From: UBA10649 sp965278965
GTDB lineage: Bacteria; Actinomycetota; Actinomycetes; S36-B12
Length of the DNA: 64,000 nt
Assembly: GCA_965278965.1 (NCBI GenBank)
Contig: OZ257127.1
Coordinates: 2,852,001-2,916,000 of the forward strand
Reading direction: 5' to 3'
Part shown: positions 31,831 through 39,188 of the stretch, one piece after another
Numbering within the stretch: the stretch's first letter is position 1
Layout of the letters: the number at the start of each line of letters is the position of its first letter
Made by a program: the position numbers and the translations under genes
Notes under the pieces: generated by a model
The model's input: only the letters and a program-made list of their open reading frames with translations
Told to the model about the DNA's origin: nothing
Database searches by the model: none

Positions 31831-31902
31831 GCCCCTTTAGCTCATTGGTAGAGCGCTCCCTTGGTAAGGGCGAGGTACCGGGTCCGATTCCCGGAAGGGG
31901 CT
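31831..31902 (+). tRNA. tRNA-Thr (GGT), with two unusual bases
   Basis: Acceptor GCCCCTT/AAGGGGC, D-arm GCTC/GAGC and anticodon loop TTGGTAA with anticodon GGT identify tRNA-Thr; discriminator T at 31902. Two positions deviate: the anticodon stem has T28 opposite C42 (31857 x 31871), and the T-loop reads TCCGATT, so position 55 is C (31884) where U/pseudouridine is almost universal. TACGCT at 31812-31817 is a likely -10 box. Confidence 0.88.
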
Positions 31903-31930
31903 CGGCGGGGTGCGGTAGGGGCCCCACCGT

Positions 31931-32006
31931 GGCGGGGTAGCTCAGTTGGTAGAGCAAGCGGCTCATAATCGCTGTGTCGCCGGTTCAAGTCCGGCCTCCG
32001 CTACCA
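31931..32006 (+). tRNA. tRNA-Met (CAT), elongator
   Basis: Acceptor GGCGGGG pairs with CTCCGCT with two G-U pairs, the anticodon loop is CTCATAA (CAT), the T-loop is TTCAAGT, and CCA is encoded at 32004-32006. The anticodon stem lacks the three G-C pairs of the initiator, so this is the elongator. It lies 28 bases after tRNA-Thr and 66 bases before rpmG. Confidence 0.93.
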
Positions 32007-32072
32007 GAACGACAGCACGACCGCACGACCCGGGTTCGGCAGCAGGTGCCGCACCACACGAGAGGCAGACCA

Positions 32073-32240
32073 GTGGCCAAGGCAACCGACGTCCGACCGA
32101 AGATCACGATGGCGTGCGAGGACTGCAAGCACCGCAACTACATCACCAAGAAGAACCGTCGCAACGACCCCGACCGGCTCGAGGCGAAGAAGTTCTGCCC
32201 GAACTGCGGCAAGCACACCAACCACAAGGAAACCCGCTAG
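32073..32240 (+). CDS. rpmG: 50S ribosomal protein L33
   Basis: The 55-residue protein of the large subunit has the zinc-binding form of L33: ACEDC and CPNC are the two CxxC knuckles, with the intervening HRNYITKKNRRNDPDRLE segment typical. GTG 32073 has AGAGG seven bases upstream. It follows tRNA-Met, an arrangement conserved in Actinobacteria (tRNA-Thr, tRNA-Met, rpmG, dehydratase pair, murB), and is probably co-transcribed with the tRNAs and the dehydratases. A zinc-free paralogue elsewhere in the genome is common but cannot be seen here. Confidence 0.95.
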   Translation: MAKATDVRPKITMACEDCKHRNYITKKNRRNDPDRLEAKKFCPNCGKHTNHKETR

Positions 32241-32260
32241 CCGGGTCGGCTGGTTCGCCC

Positions 32261-32716
32261 ATGCCGCTGAACCCCGAGTTCGCCGGACGCACGTTCGAGC
32301 AGCCCGGCACGTATGTCGTCGGCCGCGAGAAGATCCGCGAGTTCGCCACGGCGATCGGGGACGCCAACCCGGCGTACCACGACGTCGTGGCCGCGCGGGC
32401 GCTCGGGTACGCCGACCTCGTGGCGCCGCCGACGTTCTCGATCGTCCTCGCCCTCCGGGCGAGCGAGGCGGTCGTCAGCGACCCGGAGCTCGGCCTGGAC
32501 TACACCCGGGTCGTCCACGGCGACCAGGGGTTCGAGCTCGTGCGTCCGGTCGTCGCCGGTGACGAGCTGTCGATCGTCACGACCATCGAGTCGGTCAAGA
32601 CCCTCGCGGGCAACGACGTCATCGCGACACGCGGTCACATCACCGACGCGAGCGGCGCCCACGTCCTGACCACGCGGTCCCTGCTGGTCTCCCGCGCTCC
32701 CGAGGACCCGGCGTGA
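32261..32716 (+). CDS. MaoC-like (FAS1-type) dehydratase, HadA-like subunit
   Basis: The 151-residue hot-dog-fold protein matches the N-terminal-type MaoC dehydratase domain found in mycobacterial HadA/HadC. EFAGRTFEQPGTYVVGREKIREFATAIGDANPAYHD is the typical opening, followed by VAPPTFSIVLAL and DYTRVVHGDQGFELVRPVVAGDEL. By itself this type often lacks the catalytic His-Asp pair and supports substrate binding; the partner encoded next supplies catalysis. Together they would dehydrate (3R)-hydroxyacyl thioesters. ATG 32261 follows rpmG by 20 bp. The stop overlaps the start of the next gene (GTGA). Confidence 0.87.
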   Translation: MPLNPEFAGRTFEQPGTYVVGREKIREFATAIGDANPAYHDVVAARALGYADLVAPPTFSIVLALRASEAVVSDPELGLDYTRVVHGDQGFELVRPVVAGDELSIVTTIESVKTLAGNDVIATRGHITDASGAHVLTTRSLLVSRAPEDPA

Positions 32717-33129
32717 GCGGGCCGACCGGCGTCGCGGCCGGCGCCGTGCTGCCCGCGCAGGACCTCGTCGTCACCCGGGCGGACCTCGTGCGGTACGCGG
32801 GAGCCTCCGGCGACCTCAACCCGATCCACTGGAACCAGCGGGTCGCCACGGCGGTCGGCCTGCCGGACGTCATCGCCCACGGGATGCTGACGATGGCCCT
32901 CGCCGGCCGCGTCCTCACCGACTGGGCCGGCGACCCCGGCAAGGTCCTGTCCTACAGCGTGCGCTTCACCCGGCCGGTCGTCGTCCCCGATGACGAGGCC
33001 GGAGCCGTCGTGACGGTCTCGGGCACGGTCACGGCGGTCGACGACGGTGTCGCGACGGTCTCCGTGTCCGCGGTGTTCGACGGCCAGACCGTCCTCGGCC
33101 GCGCCACCGCCCGCGTCCGCCTGGCCTGA
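32713..33129 (+). CDS. MaoC family dehydratase, HadB-like catalytic subunit
   Basis: This 138-residue hot-dog protein has the hydratase-2 motif GDLNPIHWN near residues 34-42, with catalytic Asp and His, and VIAHGMLTMALAGRVLTDW next to it. It pairs with the preceding HadA-like subunit (four-base GTGA overlap) to form a (3R)-hydroxyacyl-thioester dehydratase. In mycolate producers the pair acts in FAS-II; in organisms without mycolates the role is less clear, and this position before murB is conserved. murB begins two bases after its stop, so the group is one operon. Confidence 0.9.
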   Translation: MSGPTGVAAGAVLPAQDLVVTRADLVRYAGASGDLNPIHWNQRVATAVGLPDVIAHGMLTMALAGRVLTDWAGDPGKVLSYSVRFTRPVVVPDDEAGAVVTVSGTVTAVDDGVATVSVSAVFDGQTVLGRATARVRLA

Positions 33130-33131
33130 CC

Positions 33132-34175
33132 GTGACCGGCGCGACGGCTCGGCGGACCCTTGCCGAGCGGACCACCCTGCACGTGGGCGGACCTCCTGAC
33201 GCATGGGTGGTCGCCCGGACCGAGGCCGAGCTCGTCGAAGCCACCACGCTCGGCACCGGCGGCGCGCCGGTCCTCATCCTCGGGGGCGGCTCCAACCTCC
33301 TGGTCGCCGATGCCGGCTTCCGCGGGACGGTCGTCGAGGTCGCGACCCGCGGGATAGCGCCCGACGTCCAGGAGTCGCACGTCGAGCTGCGGCTCGCAGC
33401 GGGCGAGCCGTGGGACGACGTCGTCGCGCTGGCCGTGGCCCGGGGCTGGACCGGCATCGAGGCCCTCGCCGGCATCCCGGGGCTCGTCGGGGCGACCCCG
33501 GTGCAGAACGTCGGCGCGTACGGCCAGGAGATCGCGTCGGTGGTCGCGCGTGTGCGGGCGCTGGACCGCTCCACGGGCGTCATCGTCGAGCTCGACCCGC
33601 CGGACTGCGGCTTCGGCTACCGGACGAGTGGCTTCAAGGCAGATCCCGAGCGCTGGGTCGTCCTCGAGGTCGTCCTTCGGCTCGGCGTCGGCGGCCTCGG
33701 CGTGCTGCGGTACGCGGAGCTGGCGGACGCCCTCGGCGCACGCGTCGGGGACGCCGCGGGCGTTGCGGCGATCCGGGCGGCGGTCCTCGACCTGCGCCGC
33801 AGCAAGGCGATGGTCATCGACCCGGTCGGCCCGGTCGACCACGACGCCTGGAGCGCGGGGTCCTTCTTCACCAACCCGGTCGTCGCCGACGACGAGTCCG
33901 AGCGGATCCCGGCCGGGTGCCCGCGGTACCCGGCCCCGGCCGGCACCAAGCTGAGCGCCGCCTGGCTCATCGAGCACGCGGGCATCGGGCGCGGCTTCGC
34001 CCTGCCGGGGTCGGCCGCCGCGATCTCCAGCCGCCACACCCTCGCGCTCACCAACCGCGGCGGAGCGACGGCCGCAGAGGTCCTCGACCTCGCCCGAGCC
34101 GTCCGCTCAGCCGTCCAGGCGGCCTTTGCTATCACCCTCGAGGCCGAACCCCGCCTCGTCGGCTGCGCGTTGTAG
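33132..34175 (+). CDS. murB: UDP-N-acetylenolpyruvoylglucosamine reductase
   Basis: The 347-residue FAD enzyme reduces the enolpyruvyl group to lactyl, completing UDP-MurNAc for peptidoglycan. VLILGGGSNLLVAD near residue 50 and GIEALAGIPGLVGATPVQNVGAYGQEI near 115-140 are the FAD-binding PP-loop and signature, GYRTSGFK holds the conserved Tyr-Arg, and AGSFFTNPVV near residue 240 carries the proton-donating Ser. The C-terminal block LIEHAGIGRGFALPGSAAAISSRHTLALTNRG is type I MurB. GTG 33132 is two bases after the dehydratase stop. The TAG stop directly abuts the aspC stop on the other strand. Confidence 0.95.
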   Translation: MTGATARRTLAERTTLHVGGPPDAWVVARTEAELVEATTLGTGGAPVLILGGGSNLLVADAGFRGTVVEVATRGIAPDVQESHVELRLAAGEPWDDVVALAVARGWTGIEALAGIPGLVGATPVQNVGAYGQEIASVVARVRALDRSTGVIVELDPPDCGFGYRTSGFKADPERWVVLEVVLRLGVGGLGVLRYAELADALGARVGDAAGVAAIRAAVLDLRRSKAMVIDPVGPVDHDAWSAGSFFTNPVVADDESERIPAGCPRYPAPAGTKLSAAWLIEHAGIGRGFALPGSAAAISSRHTLALTNRGGATAAEVLDLARAVRSAVQAAFAITLEAEPRLVGCAL

Positions 34176-35381
34176 CTACGTCGCCTCGGCGAGCAGCGCC
34201 GCCATCCGGCCGACGCCCTCGGTGATGTCCGCATCCGACGTCGCGTAGGACAGGCGCAGGTAGCCGGGGGTGCCGAACGCCTCGCCGGGCACGACCGCGA
34301 CCTCGACCTCGTCGAGGATCATCGAGGCGAGGTGCGCCGAGGACTCGACGACCTTCCCGCGCAGCGACCGGCCGACGACGCCGCGGACCGATGGGTAGAC
34401 GTAGAACGCCCCCTCCGGCATCGGGCACGTCACGCCGGGGATCGCGTCGAGCAGGCCGGCGATGAGCTGCCGCCGGCGGTCGAACGCGACCCGCATCTCC
34501 GCGACCGCGGAGAGGTCGCCGCTGACCGCAGCGAGGGCCGCGATCTGCGCGACGTTCGCGACGTTCGAGGTCGCGTGCGACTGGAGGTTCGTGGCGGCCT
34601 TCACGACGTCGGCCGGCCCGATCATCCAGCCGACCCGCCAACCGGTCATCGCGTACGTCTTGGCGACCCCGTTGACCACGACGCACCGGTCCGCCAGCGA
34701 GGGCACGAGCACCGGCATCGAGGAGAACTCGGCATCGCCGTAGACGAGGTGCTCGTAGATCTCGTCGGTCACGACCCACAGGCCGTTGGCATCGGCCCAC
34801 TCGCCGATCGCGCGGACCTCGGCGGGGGAGTACACGGCTCCGGTCGGGTTCGACGGCGAGACGAAGACGAGGACCTTGGTGCGCTCGGTGCGGGCCGCCT
34901 CGAGCTGCTCCACCGTCGCGCGGTAGCCGGAGGTCTCGTCGGTCATCACCTCGACGGGCACGCCGCCGGCAAGCCGGATCGACTCCGGGTACGTGGTCCA
35001 GTAGGGAGCCGGCAGGAGGACCTCGTCGCCCGGGTCGAGGAGGGTCGCGAAGGCGTTGTAGAGGGCCTGCTTGCCGCCGTTGGTCACCAGGACCTGGCCG
35101 GCCTCGACGGCGTAGCCGGAGTCGCGCAGGGTCTTGGCGGCGACCGCGGCCTTGAGCTCGGGGAGGCCGCCGGCCGGGGTGTAGCGGTGCCAGCGCTGCT
35201 CGGCGCACGCCTCGACGGCGGCGTCGACGATGTAGGACGGGGTCGGGAAGTCCGGCTCGCCGGCCCCGAAGCCGATCACGGGGCGACCGGCCGCCTTGAG
35301 GGCCTTGGCCTTCGCGTCGACGGCCAAGGTGGCCGACTCCGCGATCGAGCCGATGCGCCGGGAGATGCGTGCGTGCGTCAT
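34176..35381 (-). CDS. aspC: Aspartate aminotransferase-type PLP aminotransferase
   Basis: The 401-residue class I aminotransferase makes aspartate/oxaloacetate and glutamate/2-oxoglutarate interchange. GFGAGEPDFPTP opens the domain, SPSNPTGAVY near residue 175 and VTDEIYEHLVY are cofactor contacts, and the PLP lysine is in NGVAKTYAMTGWRVGW near residue 238. It belongs to the Ib subgroup frequent in Gram-positives. Two ATGs are possible; GGAAGG is nine bases from 35381 but abuts 35390, so 35381 is chosen. It is transcribed towards murB and ends base-to-base with it, without room for a terminator. Confidence 0.92.
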   Translation of the reverse strand: MTHARISRRIGSIAESATLAVDAKAKALKAAGRPVIGFGAGEPDFPTPSYIVDAAVEACAEQRWHRYTPAGGLPELKAAVAAKTLRDSGYAVEAGQVLVTNGGKQALYNAFATLLDPGDEVLLPAPYWTTYPESIRLAGGVPVEVMTDETSGYRATVEQLEAARTERTKVLVFVSPSNPTGAVYSPAEVRAIGEWADANGLWVVTDEIYEHLVYGDAEFSSMPVLVPSLADRCVVVNGVAKTYAMTGWRVGWMIGPADVVKAATNLQSHATSNVANVAQIAALAAVSGDLSAVAEMRVAFDRRRQLIAGLLDAIPGVTCPMPEGAFYVYPSVRGVVGRSLRGKVVESSAHLASMILDEVEVAVVPGEAFGTPGYLRLSYATSDADITEGVGRMAALLAEAT

Positions 35382-35474
35382 GGACGTCATCCTTCCAGGG
35401 AGGGTCTCGCGGCCCCGAGCCGACGGGGCGGGAGCGGTCTCCAGCGGCGTCTGCAGAGGTATCGGAAGGACGGA

Positions 35475-35505
35475 TTGGACCGAGCCGACGGGGTCGCCGT
35501 AGACT
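35475..35505 (+). promoter_or_regulatory. Promoter of the tRNA-Trp-secE-nusG operon
   Basis: TTGGAC (35475-35480) and TAGACT (35500-35505) are 19 bp apart; reading TGGACC as the -35 gives 18. The -10 hexamer is the same as that of the rpoB promoter. Confidence 0.55.
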
Positions 35506-35594
35506 CACCCTCCGCGAAGTAGGTCGGCGCGAGCCTGCCCTCCGACGCGTCGACTCCGTCCGCGGCGTCGGGGACCTCGTTCACGGGGTCCGAA

Positions 35595-35666
35595 GGGTCG
35601 TAGCTCAATTGGTAGAGCACCGGTCTCCAAAACCGGCGGTTGGGGGTTCAAGTCCCTCCGGCCCTG
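35595..35666 (+). tRNA. tRNA-Trp (CCA)
   Basis: Acceptor AGGGTCG/CGGCCCT with one T-G wobble, D-arm GCTC/GAGC, anticodon stem CCGGT/ACCGG around CTCCAAA with anticodon CCA, T-loop TTCAAGT, discriminator G. It lies 86 bases before secE, the usual actinobacterial arrangement. Confidence 0.95.
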
Positions 35667-35752
35667 CGAGTGACGAAGGACGGCGAGCAGAGCGAGCGAG
35701 GGCTCGACGGCACGCGGGACGCCCCCGCGAAGCACAGAAGGCAAGGACCGAC

Positions 35753-36010
35753 ATGACGGACACCGACGCCCTGTCCGACCGTGGGTCGGAGGACCGTGGC
35801 CGCAAGGACCGCGGCAAGGGCAGCGTGTTCTCGCGGCTGGCGTTGTTCATCCGCCAGGTCGTGTTCGAGCTGCGCAAGGTCATCTGGCCGACCCGCAACG
35901 AGCTCATCAACTACACGACGGTCGTCCTGGTGTTCGTGGTCGTGATGGCCGGCATCATCGCGGGCCTCGACTACATCTTCGCCCGCGCCGTCCTGTTCGT
36001 CTTCGGCTGA
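35753..36010 (+). CDS. secE: Preprotein translocase subunit SecE
   Basis: The 85-residue essential SecYEG subunit clamps SecY in the membrane. A charged N-tail is followed by the amphipathic helix FIRQVVFELRKVIWPTRNELINYT (residues ~32-55) with the conserved VxWP, and one membrane helix VVLVFVVVMAGIIAGLDYIF. ATG 35753 has CAAGGA upstream. It lies between tRNA-Trp and nusG as in most bacteria, and is co-transcribed with both. Confidence 0.95.
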   Translation: MTDTDALSDRGSEDRGRKDRGKGSVFSRLALFIRQVVFELRKVIWPTRNELINYTTVVLVFVVVMAGIIAGLDYIFARAVLFVFG

Positions 36011-36043
36011 CCCGACCGACCCCACGCAAGGAGACCGACCACC

Positions 36044-36877
36044 GTGTCCGACCAGGACCAGCCCATGAACGACCCGTTCGCGGTCGCGCAGCCTGCTGAC
36101 GCGCTCGCGGCCGCCGAGGAGATCGTCGCCGCCGAAGAGATCGCGGAGGCTGTCGAGGTCGCCGAGGAGATCGTCGCCGCCGAGACCGCCGAGGAGATCG
36201 CCGAGCTCGAGGTGGTCCAGGAGGCCGAGCTCGTCCTCGCCGAGGTGGAGGACGAGGAGGAGCAGGAGGACCCCGTCCTGGCGTTCCGCGAGCAGATGCG
36301 CGTGGCCCCGGGCGACTGGTACGTCATCCACTCCTACGCCGGCTACGAGAACAAGGTCAAGGGCAACATCGAGACCCGCATCACGACCATGAACATGGAG
36401 GACTACGTCTTCCAGGTCGAGGTCCCGATGGAGGAGGTCACCGAGATCAAGGGCGGCGTGCGCAAGCTCGTCCGGCGGAACAAGTTCCCCGGCTACGTCC
36501 TGGTCCGGATGGACCTGACTGACGAGTCGTGGGGCGCCATCCGGCACACCCCGGGCGTCACCGGCTTCGTCGGCCACGGCCACCAGCCCGCCCCGCTCTC
36601 GCTGGACGAGGTCGTTGGGATCCTGGCTCCGGCGCCGGAGAAGAAGGCCGCGACCGCGGGTGGGTCGTCTGGCGGCGGCGGCGCCTCTGCCGCTCCGCTG
36701 ATCGAGGTCGACTTCGCCGTGGGCGACTCCGTCACCGTCGTGGACGGCCCGTTCGCGACGCTGCACGCCACCGTCTCGGAGATCAACGCCGAGGCGCAGA
36801 AGGTCACCGGCCTGGTCGAGATCTTCGGCCGCGAGACCCCCGTCGAGCTGGCCTTCAGCCAGATCGTCAAGAACTAG
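36044..36877 (+). CDS. nusG: Transcription termination/antitermination protein NusG
   Basis: The 277-residue factor binds RNA polymerase and couples it to Rho or the ribosome. The first ~80 residues are an acidic, helical Ala/Glu-rich extension (AAEEIVAAEEIAEAVEVAEE) frequent in Actinobacteria. The NGN domain runs from GDWYVIHSYAGYENKVK to FVGHGHQPAPLSLDEV (residues ~88-195). A Gly/Ser/Ala linker (KKAATAGGSSGGGGASAAP) of unusual length leads to the C-terminal KOW domain VGDSVTVVDGPFATLHATVSE. GTG 36044 is preceded by CAAGGAGA. It is between secE and rplK. Confidence 0.94.
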   Translation: MSDQDQPMNDPFAVAQPADALAAAEEIVAAEEIAEAVEVAEEIVAAETAEEIAELEVVQEAELVLAEVEDEEEQEDPVLAFREQMRVAPGDWYVIHSYAGYENKVKGNIETRITTMNMEDYVFQVEVPMEEVTEIKGGVRKLVRRNKFPGYVLVRMDLTDESWGAIRHTPGVTGFVGHGHQPAPLSLDEVVGILAPAPEKKAATAGGSSGGGGASAAPLIEVDFAVGDSVTVVDGPFATLHATVSEINAEAQKVTGLVEIFGRETPVELAFSQIVKN

Positions 36878-36943
36878 CACGACCGCAGGACCCCCGGGGG
36901 CGCCGTCCCCGGGGCAGGACGAAGACGAAGGACCCGACACACC

Positions 36944-37378
36944 ATGGCACCGAAGAAGAAGAAGGTCGTCGGCCTGATCAAGCTGCAGATCCAGGCCGGT
37001 GCGGCCAACCCCGCGCCGCCCGTCGGCCCTGCGCTGGGTCAGCACGGCGTCAACATCATGGAGTTCTGCAAGGCGTACAACGCGGCCACCGAGGCCCAGC
37101 GTGGCAACGTCATCCCGGTCGAGATCACGGTCTATGAGGACCGTTCGTTCGACTTCACGCTGAAGACCCCGCCGGCCTCGCGCCTGATCCTCAAGGCCGC
37201 CGGCCTGGAGAAGGGCTCCAGCACCCCGCCCAAGACGAAGGCGGGCTCGATCACCCAGGCCCAGGTCCGGGAGATCGCCGAGACGAAGATGCCCGACCTC
37301 AACGCCAACGACATCGACGCGGCGATGAAGATCATCGAGGGCACCGCCCGTCAGATGGGCATCAGCGTCTCCGCCTGA
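36944..37378 (+). CDS. rplK: 50S ribosomal protein L11
   Basis: The 144-residue protein binds 23S rRNA at the GTPase-associated centre. KLQIQAGAANPAPPVGPALGQHGVNIMEFCKAYN holds the proline-rich loop that interacts with elongation factors and thiopeptides, with no deviation seen; TPPASRLILKAAGLEKGS links the domains and NANDIDAAMKIIEGTARQMGI forms the rRNA-binding end. Length is standard. It is followed by rplA, the normal L11 operon order; L1 normally represses this mRNA. Confidence 0.96.
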   Translation: MAPKKKKVVGLIKLQIQAGAANPAPPVGPALGQHGVNIMEFCKAYNAATEAQRGNVIPVEITVYEDRSFDFTLKTPPASRLILKAAGLEKGSSTPPKTKAGSITQAQVREIAETKMPDLNANDIDAAMKIIEGTARQMGISVSA

Positions 37379-37462
37379 CGCCCCACCTGCACGACCCATC
37401 AGATCCGAACACCCAGTGGGAGAGCCTGCGCGGCTCGAACCACGACCTGCGAAGGAGCAGAC

Positions 37463-38176
37463 ATGAAGCGCAGCAAGGCCTACCGCGCCGCCGTCGAGAA
37501 GATCGACCCGGCCGAGCTCTACGCCCCGCTCGACGCCGTCCGTCTCGTCAAGGAGACCACCGCGTCGAAGTTCGACCCGACCGTCGAGGTGTCCATGCGC
37601 CTCGGCGTCGATCCTCGCAAGGCGGACCAGATGGTCCGCGGCACCGTCAACCTCCCGCACGGCACCGGCAAGACCGCTCGGGTCCTGGTCTTCGCCAACG
37701 GTGAGAAGGCGGAAGAGGCGCGCGCGGCTGGTGCGGACTTCGTCGGCGGCGACGACATGATCGAGAAGGTCAAGGGTGGCTGGACGGACTTCGACGCCGC
37801 GGTCGCCACGCCCGACCTGATGGGCAAGGTCGGCACGCTCGGCAAGGTCCTCGGCCCCCGCGGCCTCATGCCGAACCCGAAGACCGGCACCGTCACGATG
37901 GACGTCACCAAGGCGGTGTCGGAGATCAAGGGCGGCAAGATCGAGTTCCGGGTCGACAAGCACTCGAACCTGAACTTCCCGATCGGCAAGGCGTCGTTCA
38001 CCGAGCAGGCGCTCGTGGAGAACTACGGCGCGGCGCTCGACGAGATCCTGCGGCTCAAGCCGTCCGCGGCCAAGGGGCGCTACGTCCGCAAGGCGACGCT
38101 GTCGTCGACGATGGGCCCGGGCATCCCGCTCGACCCGAACCGGACGCGCAACCTGCTGTCCGACGACGAGGGCTGA
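37463..38176 (+). CDS. rplA: 50S ribosomal protein L1
   Basis: The 237-residue protein of the L1 stalk also acts as repressor of its operon in many bacteria. KFDPTVEVSMRLGVDPRKADQMVRG is the rRNA-binding start, GKVLGPRGLMPNPKTGTVT near residue 130 is the L1 signature, and STMGPGIPLDPNR is the C-terminal block. The ATG has GAAGGAG at normal distance. A strong hairpin follows the stop by 13 bases, so rplA is the last gene of the secE-nusG-rplK-rplA transcript and the LIV transporter downstream is separate. Confidence 0.96.
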   Translation: MKRSKAYRAAVEKIDPAELYAPLDAVRLVKETTASKFDPTVEVSMRLGVDPRKADQMVRGTVNLPHGTGKTARVLVFANGEKAEEARAAGADFVGGDDMIEKVKGGWTDFDAAVATPDLMGKVGTLGKVLGPRGLMPNPKTGTVTMDVTKAVSEIKGGKIEFRVDKHSNLNFPIGKASFTEQALVENYGAALDEILRLKPSAAKGRYVRKATLSSTMGPGIPLDPNRTRNLLSDDEG

Positions 38177-38189
38177 CGAACCAACGCGA

Positions 38190-38229
38190 CGTCGAGGGGC
38201 GGCCGGTGCGAACCGGCCGCCCCTCGACG
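38190..38229 (+). terminator. Terminator after rplA, 18-bp stem with GCGA tetraloop
   Basis: Bases 38190-38207 pair perfectly with 38212-38229 around a GCGA (GNRA) loop, followed by CGTTTCCC. It is the strongest hairpin in the window. Confidence 0.85.
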
Positions 38230-38288
38230 CGTTTCCCAACGCGTTTCCCAACGCGTTTCCCAACGCGTTTCGCGCCGCGTTTCCCGCC
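38229..38288. repeat. Tandem 12-bp repeat array
   Basis: GCGTTTCCCAAC is repeated three times exactly (38229-38264), followed by GCGTTTCGCGCC and GCGTTTCCCGCC and then degenerate copies to about 38312. It begins at the last base of the rplA terminator and ends before the transporter operon. Each unit starts with GCGTTT. Confidence 0.85.
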
Positions 38289-38411
38289 GCGTCCGCGACG
38301 CCGTCCGCGGGTCCGGTCGCGGTTTGGCCAATCCTGTTGCAGCCTCTCGACCCCGACGGCACACTTGCCGGACCCGCGGGGGTGGGCGAGGGGAATGGGA
38401 AGGCGGCGTTC

Positions 38412-39188
38412 GTGGCCGACGACGATCCGCTGATCGAACTGGCGGACATCCGCGTACGGCTCAGCGGGTTGCAGATCCTCGACGGCGTCAGTCTCCACGT
38501 CCCCCGCGGCTCCGTGACCGGCCTGATCGGCCCGAACGGCGCCGGCAAGACCACCGTCTTCAACGTCATCAGTGGCTTCGTCCGGGCGGACTCCGGCGCA
38601 GTGCGCTACCGCGGCGACACCCTGGGTCGCATCCGCGCCCACCGGCTCACCCGGATGGGCATCGCGCGAACCCTCCAGGGCGTCGGCTTGTTCGCCAGCC
38701 TGACGGCGCTGGAGAACGTCATGCAGGGAGCGTCGTCGCGGATGCGCAGCGGCCCGATCTCGCAGGCGCTGGCGATGCCGTGGACCGACGTGCAGACCGG
38801 GCGCGCACGCGAGAACGCGCTTGCCGCGATGAGCGACCTCGGCATTGTCGACCAGGCCGACCGCTACCCCTCCGAGCTGCCTTATCCCGTGCAGAAGAAG
38901 GTGGCGCTTGCTCGCGCGCTCGTGTGCGACCCGCAGCTGCTGCTCCTCGACGAGCCCGCCGGCGGGATCGGGGCCGGCGACATGGCCGACCTCGGCGCGT
39001 TGATCCGCACGTGGACGCCGCACCGGACGGTGCTGCTGGTCGAGCACCACATGGAGCTCGTCATGGAGGTCTGCGACTTGATCTGGGTCCTCGACGCCGG
39101 TCGCGTGATCGCGACGGGGACGCCCGACGAGATCCGCCGCGACCCGGCCGTGCTGGCGGCCTACCTCGGCCAGGACGGGGCGGCCTGA
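38412..39188 (+). CDS. livG: LIV-type ABC transporter ATP-binding protein LivG
   Basis: The ~258-residue ATPase of a branched-chain amino acid/amide importer. Walker A is GPNGAGKTT, Walker B is LLLLDEPAGG, and the H-loop is LLVEHHMELVM; VFNVISGFVRADSGAV and GIARTLQGVGLF are LivG-specific. The ABC signature reads LPYPVQKKV where LivG normally has L(S/P/A)YGxQ, so the key Gly is Pro. GTG 38412 fits the family start and follows GGGAAGGCGG; a TTG at 38337 would add 25 residues without homology. It is the first gene of an ATPase-ATPase-permease-permease-binding protein cluster. The substrate is not fixed by sequence. Confidence 0.88.
   Translation: MADDDPLIELADIRVRLSGLQILDGVSLHVPRGSVTGLIGPNGAGKTTVFNVISGFVRADSGAVRYRGDTLGRIRAHRLTRMGIARTLQGVGLFASLTALENVMQGASSRMRSGPISQALAMPWTDVQTGRARENALAAMSDLGIVDQADRYPSELPYPVQKKVALARALVCDPQLLLLDEPAGGIGAGDMADLGALIRTWTPHRTVLLVEHHMELVMEVCDLIWVLDAGRVIATGTPDEIRRDPAVLAAYLGQDGAA

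Noticed and set aside
38080..38364. Minus-strand frame encoding RETRWETRW-type repeats
   Set aside because: It is only the translation of the 12-bp DNA tandem array and part of rplA in another frame; no start site or relatives are apparent.
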